Origin: Mesorhizobium sp. ES1-4
GTDB lineage: Bacteria > Pseudomonadota > Alphaproteobacteria > Rhizobiales > Rhizobiaceae
Length of the DNA stretch: 64,000 nt
NCBI RefSeq assembly: GCF_020164745.1
Contig: NZ_JAIUGV010000003.1
Coordinates: 248,001-312,000 of the forward strand
Reading direction: 5' to 3'
A program made the position numbers and the translations under genes. Below the pieces are notes generated by a model that saw nothing but the letters and a program-made list of their open reading frames with translations, was not told where the DNA came from and did not search any database. Below are positions 8,071 to 16,660 of this stretch, piece by piece. Each line of letters starts with the position of its first letter. The stretch's first letter is position 1.

Positions 8071-9825
8071 ATGTCAGTTGATAGCGCAAAGCTCGACGCC
8101 ATCACGCTTTCGGTGCTTCAGGCCGCCTTGCAGCAGGTTTGCGACGAGATGGACCTGACCTTTTCGCGCGCCGCCTTCTCGCCAGTGATCGCCGAGGCCA
8201 ACGACCGCTCCGACGGCATCTATTCCGCCGTCGACGGCTCGCTGATCGCGCAGGGCAGCCAGGGCCTGCCTGTCTTCGTCGGCGTCATGCAGTATTCGAC
8301 GAGGACGGTGATCGAGATGATCGCCGATGGCCGCTGCCTGCCGCCTGAACCCGGCGACATCTACATCGTCAACGACCCCTATCTAGGCGGCACGCATCTG
8401 ATGGATGTGCGTTTCGCCATGCCTGTGTACCGCGCCGGAAAAATCTTCTGCTGGCTGTCCAACACCGGCCATTGGCCCGATATTGGCGGTTCGGTGCCAG
8501 GCGGCTTCTCGGCTTCGGCGACGGCGGTCGAACAGGAGGGCCTGCGGCTGCCACCGGTGAAACTGTTCAAGAAGGGCGCGCTCGATCCCGAGATCTACGC
8601 CATCATCTGCTCCAACATCCGTGTCGCCGACCAACGCATCGGAGACATCAGGGCGCAGGCCGCCGCGCTGCTGATCGGCCAGGACAGGCTCAATGGAATC
8701 CTTGATCGTTACGGAAATGAAACGGTTATCGAGGCGATCGCCGAACTGCGCCGCCGCGCCGCCGAGCAGATGCGCGCCAACATCGCGGCCATCCCGGATG
8801 GCACATACCGTTCCGAGGCCTTTGTCGATTCCGACGGAGTGGTCAACGAACCGCTGACCATCGCGCTCGCCGTCGAGAAAAAGGGCGACACGCTGACCTT
8901 CGATTTCGCCGGCTCGTCGAAGCCCTGCGCCGGACCGATGAACAGCGTACTGGCGACGACCCTGTCCTCGGTCTATCTCGCCATGCGCCACATATTCCCG
9001 GACGTGCCGATCAGCGCCGGCGCTTTCGAGCCGCTCATCGTCAGACGGCCGGAAGGCACGTTCCTCGACGCGAAATATCCCCGGCCCGTTTCCGGTTGCG
9101 CGGCGGAAGTCTCGCAGCGCATCGCCGAGGCGGTGTTCGCCGCCATGGTGCAGGCGCTGCCCGACAAGGTGACGGCGGCCCCGGCCGGCTCCAGCGGCAA
9201 TTTCGCGCTCGGCGGCAATGACCCCGCGCGCGGCCGCGACTACGTCATGTACCAGATCTCCGGCGGCGGTTATGGCGGCAATGCGGGTCATGACGGCCTG
9301 ACCAATGGCTGCTCGACGATCGGCATTTCGAAATCGCCGCCGGTCGAGATCATGGAGCAGGCCTTTCCGGTGCTCTATCGCCACTATGCCTTGCGCGAAG
9401 GCTCGGGCGGCGCCGGCAAGCATCGCGGCGGCTTCGGCCTCGCCTATGAGGTCGAGATCCTGCGCGGTGACGCGCGTGCTTCCTTCGTCATGGATCATGG
9501 CCGTTTCGGCCCGCAGGGCGCCCTTGGCGGCAAGGATGGCGAGCCCAACAGCGTGACCGTCTTCCGCGATGGCGGAGAACACATACCGCCGCACCTCTCC
9601 AAGGAGCAGGACATCCCGCTGAAGGCCGGCGACCGCGTGCGTGTCGGCACGCCGGGCGGCGGCGGCTATGGCGACCCGCGCGAGCGCGACGCGGAGCAGG
9701 TGCTGAAAGACGTGGCGCTGGGGTACTACACGCCTCGGCAAGCGGCCGAGAGATTCGGCGTCGTGATCGCGGCGGACGGGCTGACCATCGACGGAGCGGC
9801 GACGGCCAGGAAGCGGGACAGCTGA
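8071..9825 (+). CDS. hyuB: Hydantoinase B/oxoprolinase family protein
   Basis: The ATG at 8071 directly follows hyuA and gives 584 residues beginning MSVDSAKLDAITLSVLQ. Family features include FSRAAFSPVIAEANDRSDG, VNDPYLGGTHLMDVR, the ISGGGYGGNAGHDG glycine-rich segment and GTPGGGGYGDPRERD near the C-terminus. HyuB is the partner subunit of HyuA in ATP-dependent amide or lactam ring hydrolysis. An open frame continues upstream into hyuA, but that part is out of phase with the conserved protein and is not coding. Confidence 0.9.
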   Translation: MSVDSAKLDAITLSVLQAALQQVCDEMDLTFSRAAFSPVIAEANDRSDGIYSAVDGSLIAQGSQGLPVFVGVMQYSTRTVIEMIADGRCLPPEPGDIYIVNDPYLGGTHLMDVRFAMPVYRAGKIFCWLSNTGHWPDIGGSVPGGFSASATAVEQEGLRLPPVKLFKKGALDPEIYAIICSNIRVADQRIGDIRAQAAALLIGQDRLNGILDRYGNETVIEAIAELRRRAAEQMRANIAAIPDGTYRSEAFVDSDGVVNEPLTIALAVEKKGDTLTFDFAGSSKPCAGPMNSVLATTLSSVYLAMRHIFPDVPISAGAFEPLIVRRPEGTFLDAKYPRPVSGCAAEVSQRIAEAVFAAMVQALPDKVTAAPAGSSGNFALGGNDPARGRDYVMYQISGGGYGGNAGHDGLTNGCSTIGISKSPPVEIMEQAFPVLYRHYALREGSGGAGKHRGGFGLAYEVEILRGDARASFVMDHGRFGPQGALGGKDGEPNSVTVFRDGGEHIPPHLSKEQDIPLKAGDRVRVGTPGGGGYGDPRERDAEQVLKDVALGYYTPRQAAERFGVVIAADGLTIDGAATARKRDS

Positions 9826-9931
9826 TCATCGACTGTACATGGTCGCGGTGCGGTCCGCCGTGATCGGCGCAAGGCATGTCGTTTCCGTCTCCGCCGACGA
9901 TGCAAAACCCCGTATTTTCCATCGTCAAGCG

Positions 9932-11059
9932 ATGGAGAATGTCTTGGCCGAGCGGCGATCCCCTTTCTACAGCAGCATCGTCGGGCTGGGCGCAACCATG
10001 GGTCGTGTCGGCGGCGATTTCATCTCCGCCAAATACTATTCCGGCATCGCCGACGAGCACCTGAACACCCGTGCCAATGTCGGCGTGCAGGACCTCAGCA
10101 CCATGGGCAAGATGGACATCAAGGGTCCGCAAGCCGAGGCGCTGGTCAACCATGTCATCGTCAACGATGCCGCGGCGATGAAGCCGGGCAATGTGCGCTA
10201 CTCCACGGTCTGCCGCGAGGACGGCGGCATCATGGATGACCTCACCGTGTTCCGGCTGGCGCCCGAGCATTTCATGCTGGTGACCGGCTCGGTCAACCGC
10301 CTGAAGATGCTGCCCTGGCTCCAGCATCACGCGCAGGAGCGAAAAGCCTATGTCACCGACATCACCCCCGCCATCGCCTTCCCGACCATCCAGGGCCCAC
10401 GCTCGCGCGAACTCCTGAAGGCGCTGGTTTCGGACGCCGATCTCGACGGCTTGAAGCGCTGGGCGTTCACCTCCGGGCGCGTCGGCGAGACGAAAGTACT
10501 GATCTCGCGCACCGGCGTGACCGGCGAACTCGGCTTCGAACTGTTCGTGCCGGCCGACGAGGCGGTTTCGGTCTGGGACGCTCTGATGAAGGCCGGCAGC
10601 GATTTCCGCCTGAAGCCTTATGGCGTGCTGGCGATGTTCACGCTTGGCCTGGAAAAGGCCTATCCGGCACATGGCATCGACATGGACGAGAGCCGCACGC
10701 CGTTTCATGTCGGCCTCGACCGCTGGATCAAGTTCGACAAGGGCGACTTCGTCGGCCGCGAAGCGCTGCTCAAGGTGCGCGACAAGGGGCTCGACGAACG
10801 CTGGACCGGCCTGATCCTCGACGGCGACAAGCCGGCCGCGACAAATGCCAGGGTTCTGGCCGATGGCGAGCACGCCGGCGTGGTCACCTACAGCGACCAT
10901 GGCTATTCGCTGGGCAAGGTGCTGGCGACAGCGCATCTGCGGTTGCCCTTCACCGCGATCGGCAGCGAACTCAGCATCGACATCGACGGCAAGCCGACCC
11001 GCGCGGTCGTCGCGCCGATGCCGTTCTTCGATCCGGAGGGGACAAGGCTGCGCGCCTAG
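9932..11059 (+). CDS. Aminomethyltransferase (GcvT) family protein
   Basis: About 375 residues with the GcvT/DmdA folate-binding fold. Recognisable segments are VGVQDLSTMGKMDIKGPQ, GGIMDDLTVFRL, TGVTGELGFELFVPADEA (folate-site Glu) and the C-terminal barrel VTYSDHGYSLGKVLA. It lies about 100 bases after hyuB on the same strand. It is not an obvious glycine-cleavage T protein, since gcvH and gcvP are absent. The family includes sarcosine, dimethylglycine and DMSP demethylases that pass a methyl group to tetrahydrofolate. With hyuAB it could demethylate the sarcosine-like product of N-methylhydantoin (inference). The start is uncertain: the frame is open from 9839, but similarity to the family begins near the ATG at 9932. 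Confidence 0.8.
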   Translation: MENVLAERRSPFYSSIVGLGATMGRVGGDFISAKYYSGIADEHLNTRANVGVQDLSTMGKMDIKGPQAEALVNHVIVNDAAAMKPGNVRYSTVCREDGGIMDDLTVFRLAPEHFMLVTGSVNRLKMLPWLQHHAQERKAYVTDITPAIAFPTIQGPRSRELLKALVSDADLDGLKRWAFTSGRVGETKVLISRTGVTGELGFELFVPADEAVSVWDALMKAGSDFRLKPYGVLAMFTLGLEKAYPAHGIDMDESRTPFHVGLDRWIKFDKGDFVGREALLKVRDKGLDERWTGLILDGDKPAATNARVLADGEHAGVVTYSDHGYSLGKVLATAHLRLPFTAIGSELSIDIDGKPTRAVVAPMPFFDPEGTRLRA

Positions 11060-11151
11060 CCCGGAAAAAGCGCTTCGGCCAGGAGCGGTTGGAGCAGCTG
11101 CCCGATCTGCTGGAGAGCCTGATCAACGGCGAGAGCTGAGGCCCCTGGCTG

Positions 11152-11331
11152 CTGCTCTTCACCGTGCGCACGGTCGAAGACATCGCATACGAAATCGGCT
11201 TCGACGACCCGGCTTATTTCTCGCGCTTCTTCCGCGAACGGACAGGTGAGGCGCCGCCGCCTGGCGGCGGAGGCAGTTGCGGGGGCGTTGATCCTTACGC
11301 TGATTCGACGCGGATGGCGTTGAGGGCTTGA
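11152..11331 (+). pseudogene. AraC-family regulator remnant (C-terminal HTH only)
   Basis: Read in frame, this stretch contains TVEDIAYEIGFDDPAYFSRF followed by FRERTGEAP. That is the second helix-turn-helix of an AraC regulator, with the usual S/A-FSRxFxxxxGxxP ending. No start codon, first HTH or N-terminal domain is present upstream, and the frame runs on into unrelated sequence to a stop at 11331. It lies between the hyu genes and the amide operon, so it may be what is left of a regulator of one of them. Confidence 0.7.
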
Positions 11332-11457
11332 CTGGCCAGCCGGACCGAATACGCTAAGGCAAAATACCGGCCCTGATCGCCGGGCGGCAAAAATGCCTCG
11401 TATGCCTCGCCCCTTTCCGGCGCTGGCAGCGGGGCATTGTCATTTCTGGGGTTCTGT

Positions 11458-12552
11458 TTGAAACGGCGCATCGAGATCGGCATCCTCTATTCCCGCTCGG
11501 GGAGCTATCAGCTCATTTCCGACGCGTGCCGCACCGGCGCCATGCGCGCCATCGCCGACATCAATGCCGACCGGAGCTCGGGCATCGAGCTGGTGCCGGT
11601 CGAGCGCGACCCGCAAAGCAATGCCGACCGCTACGCGACACTGTGCGAAGACATTTTCAGGACCAGCAGCGCCCGCCACGTCGTCGGTTGCGTCACCTCC
11701 TGGAGCCGCAAGGAGACGATTCCGGTCCTGGAGAAGGCCGGCGGCATGCTCTGGTACGCCTGCCCCTATGAAGGGTTCGAGGCCAATGAGCATGTCGTCT
11801 ACATGCACGCCTGTCCCAACCAGCACCTGGTGCCGCTGATGGCCCATGTCGTGCCGCGCTTCGGCGCAAACGGCTTTCTGCTCGGCTCGAACTACATCTG
11901 GGGCTGGGAGATGAACCGCGTGGCGCGCGACCTGATCGCCGACGCCGGCGGCAAGGTGCTGGGCGAGCGCTATCTGCGCATCGGCGAGACCGACGTGTCG
12001 CGGCTGATCGCCGAGATCCGGGCGACACGGCCGAATTTCATCCTCAACAATCTGATCGGCACATCTTCTTACGCCTTCCTTGCGGCCTATCGTGATCTGG
12101 CCGGCGAGGACGCGGCCTTCAGCCCCGGAAACTGCCCCGTCATCTCCTGCAACCTGACCGAAGGCGAGTTGCCGGCGATCGGCGAAACCGGCAAGGGCCA
12201 TCTTTCGGTCGGACCGTATTTCGCACCGCGGCCGGCAGCGTTCGCCTCGTCCTTCGAAGCCTCCGCCTATGCCTCGGTGCAGGTGATGGCGGACGTGCTG
12301 TCTCACGACCCCGACGCGGGCCCGGCCGAATTTTCAAAAGCGTTCGCCGAGCGGCGCTTCTCCACCCGGCTCGGCCCGGTCGCCATCGACGCCCATTCCC
12401 AGCATGCGACGCTGCCGGTGATCATCGGCCGGATCGCGGACGGGTACTTCGAGGTTGTCAGCCGCGAGGACGAAGTCGCGCCGGACCCCTATCTGTCGCG
12501 CTACGACCCCGCAAAAACATTCGGCCGGCCGCGCCTGCGGGTGGTGTCGTGA
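11458..12552 (+). CDS. AmiC-like substrate-binding sensor protein
   Basis: A periplasmic-binding-protein fold of the AmiC/UrtA type: IEIGILYSRSGSYQLIS at the start, then CVTSWSRKETIPVLEKAGG, and LGSNYIWGWEMNRVARD in the hinge region. It has no signal peptide, as expected for a cytoplasmic sensor rather than a transport protein. The next gene, overlapping by 4 bases, encodes an ANTAR protein. In Pseudomonas the AmiC-AmiR pair switches on the amidase operon when amides bind AmiC, and the same logic is likely here. I place the start at the TTG at 11458 (CTGGGG upstream). A TTG at 11437 would add seven residues. Confidence 0.8.
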   Translation: MKRRIEIGILYSRSGSYQLISDACRTGAMRAIADINADRSSGIELVPVERDPQSNADRYATLCEDIFRTSSARHVVGCVTSWSRKETIPVLEKAGGMLWYACPYEGFEANEHVVYMHACPNQHLVPLMAHVVPRFGANGFLLGSNYIWGWEMNRVARDLIADAGGKVLGERYLRIGETDVSRLIAEIRATRPNFILNNLIGTSSYAFLAAYRDLAGEDAAFSPGNCPVISCNLTEGELPAIGETGKGHLSVGPYFAPRPAAFASSFEASAYASVQVMADVLSHDPDAGPAEFSKAFAERRFSTRLGPVAIDAHSQHATLPVIIGRIADGYFEVVSREDEVAPDPYLSRYDPAKTFGRPRLRVVS

Positions 12553-13181
12553 CCAGAACCCCGCGTATTCCCAATCTCGGCGGCGCCAGGGCCTTTGTCC
12601 TGCATCGTCCGCACCCGACGGTGCAGGCGATCACCAGGCAATTGTCGGCCATCGGGCTTGTCACCGTGGACTGCTGGCCGGAACTGGCGCCGGAGGCGCT
12701 GGCCGCGGACTTCGTCTTCTTCGACGTCGATCTTGGTTTCGACGAGCAATTCCCGTGGAAGCCGGGCGAAGCGCCAATGCCGCTGGTGGCGTTGATCGGT
12801 TCCGAGGCGCCGGGCCGCATCGAGTGGGCTTTGTCGCACAAGGCCGACGCCCAGATCCTGAAGCCGGTCGGCAATGCCGGCGTCTACAGCGCGTTGCTGA
12901 TCGCGCGGCAGGGTTTCGAGGCGCGAAAGCATTTAGCCGGCGAGATTTCCGCGCTGCGCCAGCGTGTCGCCGAACGCCAGACCATCGTGCGGGCTGTCTC
13001 GGCGTTGTCGAAAGGCAGCGACGACGGCCGTGCCTATGCGCAGCTGCGCTCGCTGGCGATGAGCTGGCAGATCAGCGTCGAGGACGCCGCGCGTCGTATC
13101 GTGGCGATGACGGAGGAGACCAAGACGGGGGAAGCCAAGACCGGGGAAGAGAGCGGCGATGACCAGTCCCATCGCGCCTGA
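12549..13181 (+). CDS. AmiR-like ANTAR-domain transcription antiterminator
   Basis: The 210-residue protein begins with a GTG that overlaps the amiC-like stop. The N-terminal half (about 10-125) resembles a degenerate receiver domain lacking clear phosphorylation residues. A coiled-coil segment follows, and then an ANTAR domain (about 135-195) with AYAQLRSLAMSWQISVEDAA. ANTAR proteins bind paired hairpins in nascent RNA and prevent termination. AmiC normally holds AmiR inactive until an amide inducer binds. The C-terminal tail contains a short TKTGEAKTGE repeat. Its likely target is the leader of this operon or of a neighbouring operon. Confidence 0.82.
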   Translation: MTRTPRIPNLGGARAFVLHRPHPTVQAITRQLSAIGLVTVDCWPELAPEALAADFVFFDVDLGFDEQFPWKPGEAPMPLVALIGSEAPGRIEWALSHKADAQILKPVGNAGVYSALLIARQGFEARKHLAGEISALRQRVAERQTIVRAVSALSKGSDDGRAYAQLRSLAMSWQISVEDAARRIVAMTEETKTGEAKTGEESGDDQSHRA

Positions 13182-14067
13182 TCTCACGGCAACTGGGCGC
13201 ATGCCGGCCAAGCCGCGCGTCGGTGTCTGGCGCCGGCTGGTCAGGCGCCGCCTGGCGCTGCTCGGCCTGGTGATCGTCGCCATCGTCGTCGCGGGCGCGA
13301 TCATGGCGCCGTGGCTGACCGGCTACGATCCCAACGAGCAGATGTTCGACGGCCTGACCATCGAGGGCTCGCCACTGCCCCCGAGCGCGAAATTCTGGCT
13401 GGGCACCGACCTGCTCGGCCGGGATCTTCTGACCCGCATTCTCTACGGCGCTCGCACCTCGCTTATCATCGGCATCGTCGCCAATGGCGTGGCGCTTCTG
13501 ATCGGAACGCTGGTCGGCGTCACTGCAGGCTATTTCCGCGGCTGGATCGGCAGCGCGCTGATGCGCTTCACCGACCTGATGATGGCCTTTCCGGCGCTGC
13601 TGCTCGCAATCTGTCTCGCGGCGGTGTTCCAGCCGAGCCTGTGGATCGTCGCCATGGTCATTGCCCTGGTGAACTGGGTGCAGACCGCGCGCGTCATCTA
13701 CACCGAAACCTCATCGCTCGCCGAGCGCGAGTTCATCGACGCCGAGCGCACCATCGGGGCGAGCGCGCCGCGCATCCTGTTTCGCCACATCCTGCCGCAT
13801 CTGCTGCCGACCATCATCGTCTGGGGCACGCTCGGCATCTCGACCACGGTGCTGCTCGAAGCCACGCTCTCCTTCCTCGGCATAGGCGTGCAGCCGCCGA
13901 CGGCATCCTGGGGCAACATCATCTTCGAGAACCAGACCTACTTTCAGGCCGCGCCCTGGCTGGTGTTCTTCCCCGGCGCCGCGATCCTGGCCCTGGCGCT
14001 CGCCTTCAATCTGGTCGGCGACGCGCTGCGCGACATTCTCGACCCTACGCAAAGGGGCCGCGCATGA
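13159..14067 (+). CDS. Peptide/nickel-type ABC transporter permease (DppC-like)
   Basis: 302 residues with six predicted membrane spans. It carries the DppC features LGTDLLGRDLLTRILYGAR in the first periplasmic part and the cytoplasmic EREFIDAERTIGASAPRILF loop (EAA motif) that contacts the ATPase. It overlaps the end of the amiR-like gene by 23 bases and the next permease by 4 bases, so the operon is tightly coupled. As part of an amide-controlled operon with a formamidase it probably imports an amide or amide-containing compound. Peptide import is the family default. Confidence 0.88.
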   Translation: MTSPIAPDLTATGRMPAKPRVGVWRRLVRRRLALLGLVIVAIVVAGAIMAPWLTGYDPNEQMFDGLTIEGSPLPPSAKFWLGTDLLGRDLLTRILYGARTSLIIGIVANGVALLIGTLVGVTAGYFRGWIGSALMRFTDLMMAFPALLLAICLAAVFQPSLWIVAMVIALVNWVQTARVIYTETSSLAEREFIDAERTIGASAPRILFRHILPHLLPTIIVWGTLGISTTVLLEATLSFLGIGVQPPTASWGNIIFENQTYFQAAPWLVFFPGAAILALALAFNLVGDALRDILDPTQRGRA

Positions 14068-14984
14068 TCGCCTATCTCGGCCGCCGCCTGATCCAGTCGC
14101 TGCTCATCCTGCTCGGCGTCTCGCTGATCACCTTCGCGCTGCTTTATCTCCTGCCCGCCGATCCGGTGCGCCAGATCGCCGGCCGCAGCGCCACGCCGCA
14201 GACGGTGGAAAACATCCGCCAGCAGCTCGGCCTAGACCAGCCCTTCGTCGTCCAGTACTGGCACTATCTGACCAGGCTCGTCAGCGGCGATCTCGGCCGC
14301 TCCTACATCCAGCGCTCCGAGGTGACCGAGCTCATCGTCTCGCGCCTGCCGGCGAGCCTGCTCCTGATGGCCGGCGCCATCCTGTGCGAACTGCTGATCG
14401 GTCTCTCGATGGGCCTGATCGCCGCGGTCAAGCGCGGCACCGCGACCGACCAGACCTTGATGGTCGCGTCCTTCGTCGGCGTTTCGGCGCCGCAATTCGT
14501 CGTCGGCCTGTTGCTGCTCTACGTCTTTGCCGTGCGGCTGAGCTGGTTTCCGATCGGTGGCTACGGCACCTGGCGTCATCTCGTGCTGCCCTCGCTCACC
14601 ATGGGCATCCTCGGCGCCGGCTGGTACGCACGCATGATGCGCTCGTCGATGATCGATGTGCTGCGCCAGGATTATGTCCGCACCGCCCGCGCCAAGGGTC
14701 TCGCCCGTGGCGCCATCCTCTTCCGTCACGCTCTGCCCAACGCCATCCTGCCGGTCATCGCCATGATCGGCATCGATATCGGCATCTTCATGGGTGGCAT
14801 CGTCGTCGTCGAAAGCGTGTTCGGTTGGCCGGGGATCGGTCAGCTGGCATGGCAAGCCATCCAGCGCGTCGACATTCCGATCATCATGGGCGTCACCCTG
14901 GTGTCGGCCTTCGCCATCGTGCTCGGCAACCTGCTCGCCGACATCATCGCGCCCTTCATAGACCCGCGCATCAAGCTGAGATGA
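14064..14984 (+). CDS. Peptide/nickel-type ABC transporter permease (DppB-like)
   Basis: 306 residues from the ATG at 14064, which overlaps the previous stop. The N-terminus MIAYLGRRLIQSLLILLGVS is the typical first span of DppB. LPADPVRQIAGRSAT and the EAA-type loop DYVRTARAKGLARGAILFRH are conserved. The C-terminus ADIIAPFIDPRIKLR is also typical. It forms the inner-membrane channel with the DppC-like partner. Confidence 0.9.
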   Translation: MIAYLGRRLIQSLLILLGVSLITFALLYLLPADPVRQIAGRSATPQTVENIRQQLGLDQPFVVQYWHYLTRLVSGDLGRSYIQRSEVTELIVSRLPASLLLMAGAILCELLIGLSMGLIAAVKRGTATDQTLMVASFVGVSAPQFVVGLLLLYVFAVRLSWFPIGGYGTWRHLVLPSLTMGILGAGWYARMMRSSMIDVLRQDYVRTARAKGLARGAILFRHALPNAILPVIAMIGIDIGIFMGGIVVVESVFGWPGIGQLAWQAIQRVDIPIIMGVTLVSAFAIVLGNLLADIIAPFIDPRIKLR

Positions 14985-15016
14985 AACCACAAAACAAACA
15001 GAGAAAGGGAACGACA

Positions 15017-16660
15017 ATGAAGAAGTTTCTCGCATCGACCGTAGCCGCATCGGCGCTGGCGCTGATGCTCGGCATGACGAGCGCCCGGGCCGAGGACACG
15101 ATCGACCCGAACGCCAAGCAGGGCGGCGCCATCACCATCACCTACAAGGACGATGTCGCGACCCTCGACCCGGCGATCGGCTACGACTGGCAGAACTGGT
15201 CGATGATCAAGAGCCTGTTCGACGGGCTGATGGATTACGAGCCCGGCACCACCAACCTCAAGCCCGACCTCGCCGAGAGCTACGAGATTTCGCCCGACGG
15301 CAAGACCTTCACCTTCAAGCTGCGCCACGGGGTGAAATTCCACAATGGCCGCGAGATGACCGCCGACGACGTGAAGTACTCGCTCGACCGCGTCACCAAT
15401 CCGAAGACGCAGAGCCCCGGCTCCGGCTTCTTCGGTTCGATCAAGGGCTATGACGACGTCGCCGCCGGCAAGGCCGAAGTTCTGTCGGGCGTCACCGTCG
15501 TCGACCCCTACACGGTCAAGTTCGAGCTGACGCGCCCCGACGCCACCTTCCTGCATGTCATGGCCATCAACTTCTCGCATGTCGTGCCGAAGGAAGAGGT
15601 GGAAAAATACGGCGCCGATTTCGGCAAGCACCCGGTCGGCACCGGCGCCTTCAAGCTGGCCGAGTGGACGCTTGGCCAGCGCATCGTCTTCGAGCGCAAC
15701 CCCGACTACTGGCACAAGGGCCTGCCGCATCTCGACAAGATCACCTTCGAGATCGGCCAGGAGCCGATCGTGGCGCTGCTGCGCCTGCAGAAGGGCGAGA
15801 TCGACGTGCCTGGCGACGGCATTCCGCCGGCAAAATTCCAGGAAGTGATGGCCGATCCCGAGCAGAAGGCGCGCGTCGTCGAAGGTGGCCAGTTGCACAC
15901 CGGCTATGTCACCATGAACACCACCATGGCGCCCTTCGACAATGTGAAGGTGCGCCAGGCCGTCAACATGGCGCTCAACAAGGCGCGCATCATTCAGATC
16001 ATCAACGGCCGCGCCGTGCCGGCCAATCAGCCGCTGCCGCCGTCGATGCCCGGCTACGACAAGGACTACAAGGGCTATCCGTACGACGTCGCCAAGGCCA
16101 AGGCGCTGCTGGCCGAGGCCGGCCATCCCGATGGGTTCGAGACGCAATTGTTCGTCATGAACACCGACCCCAACCCGCGCATCGCCCAGGCGATCCAGCA
16201 GGATCTGGCGGCGATCGGAATCAAGGCCAGCATCCAGTCGCTCGCCCAGGCCAACGTCATTGCCGCCGGCGGCGACAAGGCCGGCGCGCCGATGATCTGG
16301 TCGGGCGGCATGGCCTGGATCGCCGACTTCCCCGATCCTTCGAACTTTTACGGGCCGATCCTGGGCTGCGCCGGTGCGGTTCCCGGCGGCTGGAACTGGT
16401 CCTGGTACTGCAACAAGGATCTCGACGCCAAGGCGGCCGAGGCCGACTCGGTGGTCGATCCGGCCAAGGCCGCCGAGCGCGACAAGATGTGGAGCGCCAT
16501 CTACGACAAGGTGATGGAAGACGCACCCTGGGCGCCGGTCTTCAACGAGCAGCGCTTCACCATGAAATCTGCGCGCATGGGCGGCGCCGACAACCTCTAT
16601 GTCGACCCGGTCCATATCCCGATCAACTACGACAATGTGTATGTAAAAGATGTGCAATAA
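15017..16660 (+). CDS. Peptide-type ABC transporter substrate-binding protein (DppA-like)
   Basis: 547 residues. The Sec signal peptide MKKFLASTVAASALALMLG runs to SARA-ED, cut near residue 26. The SBP family 5 features are SYEISPDGKTFTFKLRHGVK, FHNGREMTADDVKYSLDRV and HPVGTGAFKL. The ribosome site GAGAAAGGGA precedes the ATG. It is the periplasmic receptor of the transporter and lies 32 bases after the second permease. Its context between amide-sensing genes and a formamidase suggests an amide-bearing ligand (inference). Confidence 0.9.
   Translation: MKKFLASTVAASALALMLGMTSARAEDTIDPNAKQGGAITITYKDDVATLDPAIGYDWQNWSMIKSLFDGLMDYEPGTTNLKPDLAESYEISPDGKTFTFKLRHGVKFHNGREMTADDVKYSLDRVTNPKTQSPGSGFFGSIKGYDDVAAGKAEVLSGVTVVDPYTVKFELTRPDATFLHVMAINFSHVVPKEEVEKYGADFGKHPVGTGAFKLAEWTLGQRIVFERNPDYWHKGLPHLDKITFEIGQEPIVALLRLQKGEIDVPGDGIPPAKFQEVMADPEQKARVVEGGQLHTGYVTMNTTMAPFDNVKVRQAVNMALNKARIIQIINGRAVPANQPLPPSMPGYDKDYKGYPYDVAKAKALLAEAGHPDGFETQLFVMNTDPNPRIAQAIQQDLAAIGIKASIQSLAQANVIAAGGDKAGAPMIWSGGMAWIADFPDPSNFYGPILGCAGAVPGGWNWSWYCNKDLDAKAAEADSVVDPAKAAERDKMWSAIYDKVMEDAPWAPVFNEQRFTMKSARMGGADNLYVDPVHIPINYDNVYVKDVQ

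Noticed and set aside
6369..8105. 578-codon open frame on the minus strand opposite hyuA
   Set aside because: The same mirror effect: low-complexity Arg/Ala/Asp/Gly/His-rich product and a fully conserved HyuA on the other strand.
11331..11457. Possible ANTAR-type paired hairpins before the AmiC-like gene
   Set aside because: Short GC stems exist (for example around CCGG/CCGG), but I could not find two hexaloops with the expected A and G positions, so no RNA feature is claimed.
14840..16657. 605-codon minus-strand frame opposite the DppA-like gene
   Set aside because: Shadow of a well-supported binding protein with signal peptide; no motif in the antisense product.
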